Below are positions 31,140 to 42,124 of a DNA stretch of 64,000 nt, piece by piece. The DNA comes from Cristatella mucedo (lineage: Eukaryota; Bryozoa; Phylactolaemata; Cristatellidae), in contig WPIO01000117.1 in assembly GCA_009760855.2 (NCBI GenBank), positions 1,075,001 through 1,139,000 on the forward strand, written 5' to 3'. The notes under the pieces are model-generated. The model was not told where the DNA came from. It ran no database searches and saw only the letters and a program-made list of their open reading frames with translations. The position numbers and the translations under genes were made by a program. The stretch's first letter is position 1; each line of letters begins with the position of its first letter.

Positions 31140-31321
31140 CCGCCGCAGCCGTGAGGCGCCGCCGCAGCCGTGAGGCGCCGCCGCAGCCGTGAGGCGCCGC
31201 CGCAGCCGTGAGGCGCCGCCGCAGCCGTGAGGCGCCGCCGCAGCCGTGAGGCGCCGCCGCAGCCGTGAGGCGCCGCCGCAGCCGTGAGGCGCCGCCGCAG
31301 CCGTGAGGCGCCGCCGCAGCG
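31140..31321. repeat. 19-bp GC-rich minisatellite, about 9 copies
   Basis: The unit ccgccgcagccgtgaggcg repeats head to tail with no mismatch that I can see (gtgagg recurs every 19 bases from 31151 to 31303). On the minus strand it is open and gives a 19-residue periodic peptide; on the plus strand tga recurs in each frame. Confidence 0.97.
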
Positions 31322-31338
31322 GCCGCCGAGCGCCGCGC

Positions 31339-31384
31339 GACCGTTCATCGCCTGCGCTTCGACGCGCTGGCGCGATGAACGGTC
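31339..31384. repeat. Inverted repeat, perfect 13-bp arms
   Basis: gaccgttcatcgc (31339-31351) pairs with gcgatgaacggtc (31372-31384) around a 20-base loop, immediately after the minisatellite. Confidence 0.9.
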
Positions 31385-32939
31385 ATGAGCCAGCGGCCTG
31401 CGTTTGCCAGCCCGTCAGCGGTACCCGCAAACAGGCTGAGGGCTGAGCTGGACAGTTCACCGCGGCTCGCTCAAAACCTTCGGCGGCGGCGGCGGCAGAG
31501 GTGGCGGCGGCGTTCTCTGCGAACTTGTCTCTATCGACGTGTCCTTACGCCGCCGCGCGAACACAGCGCTCGTCTCGGGGCTCGTCCGAAGCGACATCTG
31601 GCGACAAATGCCGGCTGGCGTCGCTCGCCGGCTGGACGAAAGTGGCGGCATGGCAGCGATGAGGAGCGGCCGCAGCCATTTAAGGTAAAAAAAAGAAGAA
31701 AAAAATTCCCATAGCTGAGGCGAGTCTATTCAACAGCCACCGAGGTTTTACCGCGGCACCCAGCATCAGCCCTGACCAAGGTCAAGGCTGTCGAGCGGAG
31801 CCGCTGAGCGCCTCGGACGCCGCTCGCCTCCCCGGCCCACCACCCCCCCCCGCCCCGCCCCGCTCTCAGCGCTAGGTCACGACTGAGCGGCCCGCTCTCA
31901 GCGACGTAAAGCGCGACTGGCTGAATACAAACATGACTTGAGCTATCGCGACGCCTGGACCTCGGAGTGTGTGACATAACCGGCAGCGAGCCGCTGTAAT
32001 TTGAGAGTGGCATAATTGGGAATAGCGAAATTTCTGGCCGTCATAGTCTGGCCGACGCGCCGCCGCCGCCGCCGCCGCCGCGCAGTCGCACTTGGCGTCG
32101 CCGGCTGCCAGAGAGAGGCGCCTGCTGGCGGTGCTGCGTCTTTTTATAGCCCAGCCTGAGTGCTGAGTCACAGTCGAAGTCGACTTCGAGAGATCCGATG
32201 GCGAGCGTGAGTCAGAAGTGAGCTGCTTTTTGCCGTAAGTAGCGCCCAATCGTGGACGCGGACGCTCTCGAATGCGACAATAGCAATCGAGGCAATCGTC
32301 ATTATTTCGTCATTATTTCGACTGCGGTGCCTTAAGAGAGCCGAATCTCCCTCCATCCGGTCGCTTTCGACGCGCGACCGGCATATCGTCGCCAAAATTG
32401 GCAAAGAGCCGGACGGCTGCCCAGTTGCGCCACGCCTTCCCGCTTGAGGTTGCGCCGCCGCCACCTCCTCCTTATTTGCAAATCGGCGATCGCAAAGCAT
32501 TCTAACTAAGCGGCTGCGGCCCGAACGAGCGCGCGGGCGGCGTGCGCGTGCGCGCGCCGTGGCCGCCTAGCCGGCGAGCGCCGGGGGCGGGGCTGGCTGG
32601 AGACCCGGGCTGGAGACTCGCGTCCCGCGGCGGCGCGACCGCGGCTCGGCGGGACCCCGCCGCCGCTGCCAGCCTCGCTCTGGCTCCGACACCGCTCCCG
32701 CCGCGAGCCTCGCTCTCGCTCCGCTCGTCGCGCCGGTACGGAGCGAGAGGAGGAAACCGCTGGGGAGCCTTTGCCGAGACGGACGTTTACGCGAGCTTAA
32801 GAGAGTCGAGGGTACCGGGTGGGGGACGAGGGAGGAGGGCGGCACGCTGCCGCATCCGCCGCCGCGTGCCACCTAAAGCCGAACAGCCCGAGGCGGCGGC
32901 GGCGGCGGCGGAGCGAGTCGCGCGTCCCACTTCTTTAAT

Positions 32940-33440
32940 CGAGTAATAAGAATAATGATAATAATACATCTTTTTTAACTGGGTAGCTAGCGTATTTTTC
33001 AAGCTCAAAAAAGTACAGACGGTACTCTGAAGTGTCTGAAAAATGAATTATACTCAAGTATACCCGTAAACTTTACTTGCATGACCAGGGCCGCGATACA
33101 TTTGAATATAATCCACTTCTAATAAAGCCGGATTTATTCGCTTTGCTGAATATTTTGGGTCGCATTCATTCAAATGTGTGAAATAGAATTAAAATGCATT
33201 TATATAGAAGTTCTACAACACGACCATGTAATATTTATGAATAAATTTTCAGAAATGTACTCCCAGTCTATTTAATTTTAAGAACTTGCACCCACATGCA
33301 GCCTGCCACGATCTACTCAGTATGCTGTCTTTGGTAGTGGCGTTTTATTATTTTGATATTTTATATTATTTTACTATATTATATCATTATTTTATATTTT
33401 TCATTATTTTGTTTTAGTACTATTAAGTCCAATAAATCCT
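32940..33440. other. AT-rich island in CpG-rich DNA
   Basis: The composition switches abruptly to AT-rich for about 500 bases, then back. The left two thirds are complex (for example gaatattttgggtcgcattc and ttaaaatgcatttatataga). The right part, 33345-33425, is low-complexity TATTTTA. No gene, LINE or SINE was recognised. Confidence 0.6.
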
Positions 33441-34278
33441 GACGGAAACGCTCGCCTCGCTCCTCCGAGTAACCAAGTAACCACCTTCGACGCGAGCGTG
33501 GTCTCGCCGGGGGGGGGGGGAGCTCTTGACTTGGGAGCCCCTCCGAGCCATCATCCGAGGGGAGCTTGTGGTGGCTGACTGCAGGTGCGTGCCCGCAATG
33601 CTGCTTGCCGCTCGGCGCGTACTCCTAACGACTTGGCATTCGAGGCGAACGCGCGGCCGCTCGGTGTGCCGGCGTCGATGCCTCGAGACACGTCGGCCAT
33701 TTCTAATGCCGCCCTCCTCATCCGGTAGAAGCTGCGCGATAGCGCATCGCCAGGTCGCGGCGGGTCGCCACTTCGCGCATTTAAAAGACCCGGAAAGGGA
33801 CGGCGGCGCTCCTTTGCGACTAGTTCGAGGTGCGAGACCACGGGCGCGTCCTTTGCTGCCGCTAGTTGCCAGCGCAAGGATATCCGAACCTAGTTGATAA
33901 TAAAAAAAAAGAAGAGCTCATCTCCAGCGAGGCGTCTCTAGCAAGAGGCATTTGGGAAAGTTGCAGCAACGCCCTATGTGGGAGGCGAACGAACGAACGA
34001 CAGAAGGGTTCGGTGCGGCGGCGGCTTCTTTTTAGCGCTACTCAAATCGTCGGCCGCCGTCGCGGTCGTCCCGTGCGGCTCGCTGTAACGACGAGGTCGC
34101 GCTTCCTTCCTTCCGAACCTGCACCGAAGGCGACAGCTTCGCGGCGAAGGAGACGCTAGCGAGGCAGGATTGGCCAGCAGCCGCCGCCGCCGCCAGTCGC
34201 GGCTGCTCTGGTCTTCTCGGGCGCTGCGGCGCCTAGATACGGCAGGGCGCGACAGGTCATTTCTCTCACCGTCGGCGC

Positions 34279-34317
34279 CGCCGCCGTGGCCGGTCGCTAC
34301 GACCGGCCACGGCGGCG
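34279..34317. repeat. Perfect inverted repeat, 18-bp arms, 3-base loop
   Basis: cgccgccgtggccggtcg pairs exactly with cgaccggccacggcggcg around cta. Confidence 0.93.
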
Positions 34318-34639
34318 CTCGGCGTCGCGCGGCGAGCTATTTTAAGCGCCGCCCGCGCTTAAGCGAGTGAGCGCTTCCTCGAGGCCGCTGAGCGGCGAAG
34401 GCGCTCAGCCGCTGAGCGGCGGCGGCGGCGGCGGCGGTGGCATTGCCCGGGGAGTACGTGCACGAGGACGAGTGGGATGACGCGCTGCGCGATTATCGCG
34501 AAAACGGCCGACTGCGAATGGCGGGACGGGGGGGGGGGCGCCAGCTTTGAAAAAAGCGTCGTCTCACCTCGGACGCCGCGCGAAACACGCGCTTTTCGCC
34601 CGCCGCCGCCGTCGCTTTTAAATGCCTCGTCTTTTGCGC

Positions 34640-34715
34640 AGCGCCTCGCAGCGCCTTCGGCGGCGGCCGCGTCGCTGCGAGGCGCTGCTCGCTTCGACGC
34701 GGCCGCCGCGCGCGG
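34640..34715. repeat. Two overlapping inverted repeats
   Basis: gcgcctcgcagcg pairs with cgctgcgaggcgc, and gcggcggccgcgtcg pairs with cgacgcggccgccgc. The second arm of the first overlaps the loop of the second, so two alternative folds compete. Confidence 0.85.
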
Positions 34716-34791
34716 CGCTCTGCGCACTTTCCGCCCCTTTCCTCCGCAGCTCCGCAGACTTCTCGGGGCGATATTAAAAATGACGATAGTG

Positions 34792-34880
34792 AAATAATGA
34801 TAATGATAACGAAAACGAAGATTAGACATTTGCCTAGCACCGTAGGAGAGCTGACTCTCTTTCCATGTACTGCACGCGTA
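34792..34880 (-). mobile_element. Diverged LINE A-type tail
   Basis: AATGAT-rich start, then catttgcctagcaccgtagg, agagctgactctctttccat and gtactgc, which follow the tail order on the minus strand. Confidence 0.45.
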
Positions 34881-35254
34881 CTGGAAAGGAAATACGTGCG
34901 TACGTGCATGTGAGCGCGCGAGTTTGCATGCCCGCAGATCAGCGGTGTGTGGATGGATACCTGTAGGTTGGGCCGTTCGAGCCAGCCAACCTCCAGCGAT
35001 CCGAAAAAGGTGAAACGAGAATCGCTTCAGACGCCGCAGTATAAGCGAGCTTTAGAGGCGGAAAAAAGCAGGTGCGTTCGTGCGCTTGTTCCGTTGACGC
35101 GTAGGTGGTGGGGGAATCGAGCGCCCCGGTTCGTTAACTAGCACCTGGAGCGAGACGCAATAATAACTAATAATAACAAAGCTAGCAGATTTACCTGCCT
35201 CGCTTAGAGGTTAGTTCGAGGCATAGCTCCACGATTTGAGCCGCAACGACATCT

Positions 35255-35519
35255 ACTCTCCTGATGCCGACTATGGCACATCTTTTTCAGCGGTCCTGAA
35301 CTGCTACTTCTATGCTACTCACTACCTCAACTGCTCTCCTGACTCTGCTATGCTTCCCACTTTCTCTTTGTTGCGTGAGACGAAGTCTGTTGGCTACCGA
35401 ATGCGTACCGAAAGCCGCTTAGGCTGTGAGTGCGCTATACAAAACTCTCCTGCGTAACACCCACATGGTCTTTATGACTTTGTGGAGGTACTGACGGAGA
35501 TACATTACATTACATTACA
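35255..35519 (+). mobile_element. LINE B 3' end with (ATTAC)n
   Basis: ctaccgaatgcgtaccgaaa, gccgcttaggctgtgagtgc, gctatacaaaactctcctgc and tttatgactttgtggaggta are shared with 49.7 and 59.4 kb. The copy ends in four ATTAC-type units. At 59.4 kb the same words directly follow a LINE B coding part, which is why this is assigned to LINE B. Confidence 0.75.
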
Positions 35520-36640
35520 TTTGAGCCAGAGAATAAAGGGACCCATATGTAAGTGGCAGAATCTCGGAAGTCTATACACTGCTTGATTGGAAGCCAGTGT
35601 GGGTCAGCGAGAGGCAACTGCGACGCTCACGACAGACAAGCCTAGCTAGAGAGCTTTGCACCAACTGTAAGCGCCTGATTGCACAGGCTGCAGACCAACA
35701 AGTCGTGAGTTACAGAAGTTGAGACGGGATGTCACCAATGCATGAACCAGTTTTGATGTAGTATCCCTGTCTAAGCAGGCCTGAAATTTTAGCAATGCTA
35801 CCTTAATGAAAGTATGCAGACTAGACCGTGGAGCTGCTGTGATCGTCTAGTGAAAGGTCAATTTGGAACAGGACACCTATACATATACAGACTATATACA
35901 TATACAGACTGCCTGCAGGTTGCCTGAGCGATTTAGTGCAGATGCTACAGGAGATATACTAGGAAAGCAGATTTTGAGCGTTAAGCTGTCCAATTTCCAA
36001 GTCACGTTCGGTTTTCCCATAATCAGTAAGTTGGTCTTATCTTCCTTCAAAATTGAGAAAGTTTGCTGCCATTCAAGTGCGGGTGGCAGCAATGCATGCA
36101 CCAAGCGAGTCGAGCTGGAATTTTACGAGCTGGAGGAGGGCTGGAAGGCACCGAAGTAAGGGTACAGCTGGATGCAAGATGGAGGCTATACATTCCGGAA
36201 AGAAGCAGACCCAGAGCAGGGCCCTGAGAGATACCCTGCACTTGCGTGGCTGATTGTTGCCCGGCGACATCAACGCTCTGCAGTCCCCCACTGAGATAGG
36301 ACCTAAGCCATTGCAGTGCTGTGCCACCGACGCTGCCCAGGCGAGATGAGGGGCATTCTAGAAGGGCTCAGTGATCGCTGAAATCAAACGCTGCCGAAAG
36401 ACGAAGCATGACAAGCAGAAAGACCAAGACCTAAGTCTGCACTCCTGAGAAGTTAGGTTTACACCTCAAGCAATGCTGACTCTGGTGCTCTGGATCAACT
36501 CCAAAACCAGGCTGGCAATTACTTGATGAGTTTCTTAGTTTCAATGTAAGAGTGTAGTCGGTCTGCCACTACTCGTTCCAGAGTCTTAGATAGGAACAGC
36601 AGTAGGGAAACTAGGCAAATTTTCTCAAGTTTGGCGGGCC
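35520..36640 (-). mobile_element. LINE A relic, RT palm to C-terminal part
   Basis: Read on the minus strand from its 5' side it carries LSKTLERVVADRLHSYIETK (early RT motif), a GVPQGS-like GISQGPALGLLL, and on to the LQ-NSAARL region. Its order across gatgtcaccaatgcatgaac shows the uninterrupted form of the site split at 8098/9064. The frame is broken in many places. A LINE B tail abuts its 3' side. Confidence 0.8.
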
Positions 36641-36812
36641 TTTGTGATCCGTCCTTCTTTTGCATGTACCTGCTTACGCTATGCCTGCTGCTTTCGGATG
36701 TTTCCACCAATCGTTTGGTAATGCTTTATATGCAGCATCTATAAAGTGCCTAGAAAGAGATTCAGTTCTCCAAGGGTGCCATTCAAATGTTTCATTACTA
36801 TTATTATCATCA
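36641..36812 (+). mobile_element. LINE A tail nested in an opposite LINE A relic
   Basis: tttgtgatccgtccttcttt, ttgcatgtacctgcttacgc, cagcatctataaagtgccta, gaaagagattcagttctcca and an ATT end. It lies on the plus strand within the minus-strand LINE A relic. Confidence 0.75.
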
Positions 36813-37450
36813 AGTTCTCTTGGTCTAGTGTTGCTTTTTTAATTAGTGGCTTAACAAAAAATCTTTTTGAAAGGTGCAGGGACAAGACCTGAAGCTAAGG
36901 GCATATTTATTATGCTGTTATGCATGGTAACAGCAGATCTAAGCATCGTGGAAGTAGGACGGTGGGAACAGGGTCTAGAGGGCTAGTCGTCTCCTTTGAC
37001 TGGAAGATGAGTTCCCGGATAAGCTCTTAACTCTTGGCCGCCTTTAATGTGACATTGCGATGCTGCACAGAATTGAGGGAAAGGAGTCCTTTGGGGATGT
37101 TACTGCGGGACGCGAGTCCGTCTAGCGGAAGGGCTCGAATGGATGCTGCCACCTTGAGGATGGACTCTCCGATCTTGTCTATACATCTTGCTGATTCTGT
37201 AACCTTGGGGACAGACACCCTGATCTTGTTCGTTGTTCTGATAAAGAAGCCAGAGACGCGATCAGCTGGATCACCACAAGGATCGCTCGGTGGGGAGCCA
37301 GCCTGAGAACGGTTAAGGATGCGGTTTATGGTGGACAGCGGCATTAGTGAGGCGGCGGCTCCGTACTGACTGCCCTGGAGGTTGCGCTGCTCTGTTTGGA
37401 TTCGTTGGACGATCGAGAGCTCGCGATCGCTACGCTGCAAGAGCACCCGG
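36813..37450 (-). mobile_element. LINE A relic, region before the RT domain
   Basis: A minus-strand frame of 139 codons (37027-37446) contains INRILNRSQAGSPPSDPCGD and PADRVSGFFIRTTNKIRVSV. This resembles the segment between endonuclease and reverse transcriptase in L2/CR1 elements (LADxFxxFFxxKIxxIR). It probably belongs to the same old insertion as 35520-36640. Confidence 0.65.
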
Positions 37451-37934
37451 CCGCGTGCGACTCACTTGGACGGCGCGAGGCTGACTTTCGCTGACCGGCG
37501 ACCGCATCGGATGACGCAGACTGGCGAGCAGCAGCAGTCTGCCCTACCAGCTCGAGCTCCGGCCGAGCAGCGTCGGCCCGCACGGATGTAAGCCGCTTCG
37601 AGAGGCCACGCTTGGCAGGCGACGGCACGCCGACGGATCGGAGGCGACGTGCCGTCTTTTCGTGGCGTTTCGTGGCGTCCTACGTAACGTCGTGCGATGG
37701 ATGCCACTGGCCGAAGCGCCTGCCGAGCGAAGCAGGCGAAGCAGCCGACGGCCGTTCTGCCACTCGAAAGATTGAGTGGGGGGCAGCGTTGGCGCCGATG
37801 GACCGAACAGGCGCGCAGCCGTGCGTCACGAGCCCCTTTCACGCAGCTGCTGAGGTCATCGCGCGGTCTTGACGCCTTCCTATTTCCGTCCGACGCGAAG
37901 ACGCCCGCAGTCGTAGTTCGCTCGAGACCTCAAT

Positions 37935-37986
37935 CTAGCCATGGCCGCCGCCGCTTCCGCCGGAGGGCGGCGGCGGCCGTGGCTAG
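37935..37986. repeat. Inverted repeat, 20-bp arms with one mismatch
   Basis: ctagccatggccgccgccgc pairs with gcggcggcggccgtggctag around a 12-base loop. Confidence 0.93.
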
Positions 37987-38703
37987 CCTGCTAATCCTTC
38001 GTTCGCCACTCACCGGTTCGCTAGAGATGGCGCGACAATCTATAGAGTCTATATATTATATAGAGTCTATATATATATATTTATAGAGTATATATATATA
38101 GTTAGGGATACGACCGCGGTTCGGAGTTGGCGGCGGGTCGCTGTCGAGTGGAGGAAATTATGAATAAACGCTGAGGTCGCTCTCGCACGGCGGCCAGGCA
38201 GGCGCCGCGCCAGCACAACCTCGCGTCCAGTCGTCCGTTTCGCCATGCGACACACGAGCTCCGAGAACCGGATGGAGGCGGGCGAGAGGGCATCTGGTAT
38301 CTGCTTTGGGCTGCTGGCCGGCGACCAAGTTTCTTTTTAAACTTGGTCAAGCCAGGGTTTGTGACGTCAGTCGAGCGCTACCTCCGAGAATTGGGAGCCG
38401 ACCAGCTGAAAGTGGCGTCTGTGGGATCCGAGCCGCGCGCGCCGCGCGTCATTAAAGGCGGGAGCTAGCTGACTCGATTCGGAATCTTCGCGGGCGGAGC
38501 GATGCGAGGCCTGATTAGAAAGTATTTTCGTAAGTAGATAGGTGGGTGGGTAGGTAGGTAGGTAGGTAGGTCGGAGCAAAAACGAAGGTACGTAAAGGTG
38601 ACTGATTGATTGGGCGAGACCTCGATGCGCCGCTCGATGGGTGCCCGCCGTCGGCGAGCTCGCGCTGAAAGCGCCGGGCGGGCGCGGTTGGGCGTAGGCC
38701 GCG

Positions 38704-38745
38704 GTCGTAGCTCGCTCGGGCTGTACCGGGAGCCCGAGCTACGAC
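38704..38745. repeat. Inverted repeat, about 15-bp arms
   Basis: gtcgtagctcg-ctcg-ggct pairs with agcccgagctacgac, with 4 extra bases in the left arm. Confidence 0.8.
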
Positions 38746-38838
38746 GAGTTCAGTCGAGGGGCGTCGGCGCGCGCTGAGAGAGCCCCGGCGGCGGCGCGCC
38801 GACAGAGAGGCGTCGCGGCGAGCAGAGAGAGATAGCCC

Positions 38839-38868
38839 GGCGGCGGCAGGCCGTCGGGGCCTGCCGCC
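38839..38868. repeat. Inverted repeat, 11-bp arms
   Basis: ggcggcaggcc pairs with ggcctgccgcc around a short gtcgg loop. Confidence 0.8.
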
Positions 38869-39177
38869 TCCGCCACCGAAGCGCTCTCTCAGCGTTCAAG
38901 CGTGGCTCTCGCTCACCACAACGAGCCACAACAAAACTCAGTTTGTGCTGGGGTCGGTGAGCGCTCCGGGAAGCGACAGCGGCGGAGTCGTTCGAAGATC
39001 GTCTTTTTCAGATTTGAATTTAGTAATCTCCGTTAACTAAAGCGAAAAAGCCCATCCGTCCTTCCCTCAGTAATGCGACAAGATGGCGGCCAGTACTTCC
39101 GGAGTGACTCGTAATAGACGCGTAATTCTACTATGACTCAGCGAAGCGAGTACGAAGGCAGCGAGCTGTAGAAATCG

Positions 39178-39385
39178 TAATAATAATATCGTAATATAAT
39201 AATAATGTATTTGCATAGCGCCCTCGGAGAGCTGATTCTGGTTCGAGGCACTTTGCAGATGCGGTAAAGAAAGCTTGACCGATGATTAGTGGCAACATTT
39301 GCAATGTCATGAAGGATAACATTGTTAAATGTGACCTGCACAGGGTCGACATGTAGATACGGTTAGTGGCAGCAGGCGCACTTTC
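39178..39385 (-). mobile_element. LINE A 3' UTR and tail, diverged
   Basis: AATAAT start, tgcatagcgccctcggagag, ctgattctggttcgaggcac, gtgacctgcacagggtcgac and ggttagtggcagcagg follow the minus-strand LINE A order. Confidence 0.75.
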
Positions 39386-39810
39386 AGCGGTTGCAGAAGC
39401 AGAGCTCGCTCGGTAGGCGCTCGCGCGGGCGTCCGCCTGCGTCCGTCCGTCCGGCTGCGGCCGCCTCCGCCGCAGCACTCGCTACAGATCGCGGCATTGT
39501 CTTGTCAAAATGGGTCAGTCAGCCTCTGGGGCTTTAGCCTCTGGCGTCAGAAGCCCTCGGTCCAGCTCCAGCGAGTAGGGCCTTCCCTTGCACCGCTCGC
39601 CCCACGTAGCGAAGCTCTGCTCTCGCCGCCCTAGCGCGGCGACCTCGGCCACGACCGCACACGTGAAGGAAATGGGCGCACCGCGCGAGCGGCGGCAGAA
39701 AGTGGAGCCATTCGCCGGAATCGGCGTCCGGCGGGCCCCGCGTCAGACGAAAAGCAACCGGCGATATTAGTTTTGCAGGCATCAGGCCGCCGGCGTATAT
39801 GGCGTAGTCC
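39386..39810. other. CpG-rich stretch without recognised feature
   Basis: GC-rich spacer between a LINE A tail and the fold-back element. No gene was seen. Confidence 0.5.
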
Positions 39811-40086
39811 AGCTAATGCGGCGTCGTCTTTTGCTTTGAGCCTGGTCAGTTTCTGCTACGGGCCGGGCACGCTGCCCATACAGCAGGCAGTTCAACAATG
39901 TCGCCAGCGTCTGCTTACATCTACGCTAAACAAACCTTTTCTGTTAACAGAGTTTCCCTCTGAAACCTCAACACTAAACCCTCAAACCTAAACGCGCTGG
40001 CGGACAGGCTGCAGTAGGCACTGTGCCCATAGCAGAAACTGACCTGGCTCTACGGACTACGGACAGACGACGCGGCGTTAGTTGCA
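39811..40086. mobile_element. Fold-back element with arms of about 100 bp
   Basis: The left arm (agctaatgcggcgtcgtctt, cctggtcagtttctgctacg, cgccagcg) is an imperfect reverse complement of the right arm (cgctggcg, tagcagaaactgacctggct, agacgacgcggcgttagttg). About 80 bases of unrelated loop separate them. The conserved blocks occur in the same order in both arms. It is 276 bp with no coding capacity, which fits a fold-back type MITE. No clear target duplication was found. Confidence 0.75.
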
Positions 40087-41579
40087 CGGTCGGCCATTTT
40101 CCATGACGTTCGTCCCCCCCCCGCCCCGCCCCCGCGACGCGTCAGCCATACCGCGGCACGTCAGATCACCGTCCTTTAGCGCAACCGAAGACATTCTCGA
40201 AGGAAGCTCTCCCCCGGAAGCGCGGGCCGCGCTGGAGCGGCTCGCAGGCAGCGATGGCGGCGCTCGGCCGCCCGCACACGTGCATGCCGGGATGCCGGCC
40301 TGACCTGAGCGAGCGAACTTTCCGGCCGCGCTCAGCGCGTTCATCCTGAAAGCGACGGCGGCCGAACTACGGTCAGCGCCGGCCGGCCGCCGCCGCCGCC
40401 GCTTTCAGTTGCGAGCGCGCGAAGCCGCGCCGAAATGATTCGAATGATGGCGTCCGGGCGAGCGGCCGCCCGTCAATGGTGCGGCTCTTAGCGCGGGGCG
40501 CTGCCGGCGGAGTGGGGGGGGGCGACTGACCGCCGCGGCCGCATTGCTGAGCAGCACCGGAAGCCCGCAGCAAACCGAAAGCCTGACGACCGGCGGCGCG
40601 CCGCGCCGCCTTTTTCTGGGTTGGGAGAAAGAGCGGAGGGCTCGGGGAGCGGTGAGGCGACGCAATTGACCGACGCGAGCGCCAGAGGTCAGCCAGCAGC
40701 GCCCATCAGTTCCCCCGCCCCGCCCAGCTTAGCGGTCGCCTCGCCCCCAACGCAACGAACTACACACCGAGGCGCGCGGCGGCGCGCTGAAGGACGCGGT
40801 GCCCCTGAGGGACGCGGTGCCCTCGTAGGAAGAGACGCCGGCCGCCGAAGAGCTAATCCGTGCGCCGGCGTTTCGCCCGCGAGCGAGCGAGAGCGGCGCG
40901 TAATCGCAGCGCGAAAAGCGAGCCGAGCGTTCGCGCGCGCGCGAGAGAGAGAGCCGAGTCGAAAACCCGACTCAGCGCGTGCGTGCTGTGCTGGCCGCTG
41001 GCTGAGAGCGCCGCGGCTGGTAGTCAGCGCTTCGCGGTCGGGCGGGCGGGCGCTGGCGTCGGAGCCGGCGGTGGCGTCTTCGCACTTCCGTATTCGCTCC
41101 GGTCCCCTGGTCCGTTTTCGATCGCACGACGACGGCTAGCACCGACCGCTGCAATGCGCCGGCCGCGCGAGGGAACTAGGAGGATGGAGTGGGGAGGGTT
41201 TGGTGCGCTCGCCAAGCGACCAATCCCGCGATCGGGACGTGAGAATCGGGTCGGACAACAAAAGGGGAGCCATTGAGCCGCTCTTGAGCAGTCTTTGAGG
41301 AGCATTTGAGCGGTCGAGTGAGGAGATTGGAGTGCGAGTTTTGCCGACGACTAGCGAGCCGACGACGCTCGAAACGCCTCGCTGCCGCCGTCAGCAAGCG
41401 GCACATGCTGAGTCTCAGTGGAGGCCACCCCTAATGGCGGCTGCTTCCGGCTCAAGCTCGCTTCGCGCTAGGAAACGCTACCCCATCGATCCGTAGCGCC
41501 TTTCAAAGCGACAAGCCAGGGTGGTAGTGACGTTGGTCCAGCAGGGATAGTGGGAGTGAGTGAGAGAAAGATGGGGGAT
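40087..41579. other. CpG-rich block without recognised gene
   Basis: GC-rich, with frames up to 172 codons on the plus strand and no recognised product. No splice-consistent exon was identified. Confidence 0.5.
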
Positions 41580-41678
41580 GGGGTGAGAGAGAGAGTGAGA
41601 GAGACAGAGACAGAGAGACAAGAGGCAGAGACAGAGAGAGACAGACAGCGAGAGAGACAGACAGTGAGAGAGACAGAC

Positions 41679-41710
<32 letters not shown>

Positions 41711-41765
41711 AGACAGAGACACAGAGAGAGACAGACAGACAGAGACACAGACAGACAGACAGAGG
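41580..41765. repeat. (GAGACA)n-like purine-rich repeat
   Basis: Irregular GAGAGACAGA and GACAGACA units over about 185 bases. Confidence 0.93.
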
Positions 41766-41859
41766 GACTGAGTCGGAACGGAGGAGAATGGGAGGAGGTC
41801 GAGAGCAGGTTTGCTCTAAATGCTCACGCTGCTAGGCGTCGTCGCCGTCTGAGGTAGGC

Positions 41860-41988
41860 GTCAAGGTTTGATCACTCACTTTTACATCCCTTCATTTTTT
41901 GGTTCCAGCCCACCCATTAGAATTACTACCCTAGGCTACGCATCGTAACACTAGCTCTTCTGACTCAGATCGCTTAGCTATGCATGAA
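41860..41988 (+). mobile_element. LINE A coding fragment
   Basis: Encodes a frame-broken SLTF-SLH-LVPAHPLELLP segment, then tctgactcagatcgctta. These correspond to SLTFRSLHSLAPAYLSDLLP and the following residues of the better copies. Confidence 0.65.
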
Positions 41989-42124
41989 CCTCAGTGAAGT
42001 ATAGCGTACCTCAGAGCTTTTGCACGTGATCCCGTTCTTTTCACGGTTTATACTCTCCCTCTTGCCGATGTGATTGACAGGCACAACATAAGCTTTCACT
42101 TCTAGACAGTTGACAGTTGCACCT

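Larger units (their letters stand above)
30363..32939. other. CpG-rich block without recognised gene
   Basis: Very GC-rich. It includes a 19-bp minisatellite, several short hairpins (for example cgtcggccg/cggccgacg at 30732-30754) and a weak tail-like segment at 32326-32370. Long frames on both strands have no recognised product. Confidence 0.55.
33441..34790. other. CpG-rich block without recognised gene
   Basis: GC-rich with two strong hairpin regions listed separately. No product was recognised in the frames on either strand. Confidence 0.55.
37451..39177. other. CpG-rich block without recognised gene
   Basis: GC-rich with three strong hairpins (37935, 38704 and 38839). It also holds a short TATAGAGTC-type repeat at 38040-38100 and a GTAG run at about 38525-38573. 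Two weak LINE A-like words occur near 38340. No gene was recognised. Confidence 0.5.
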
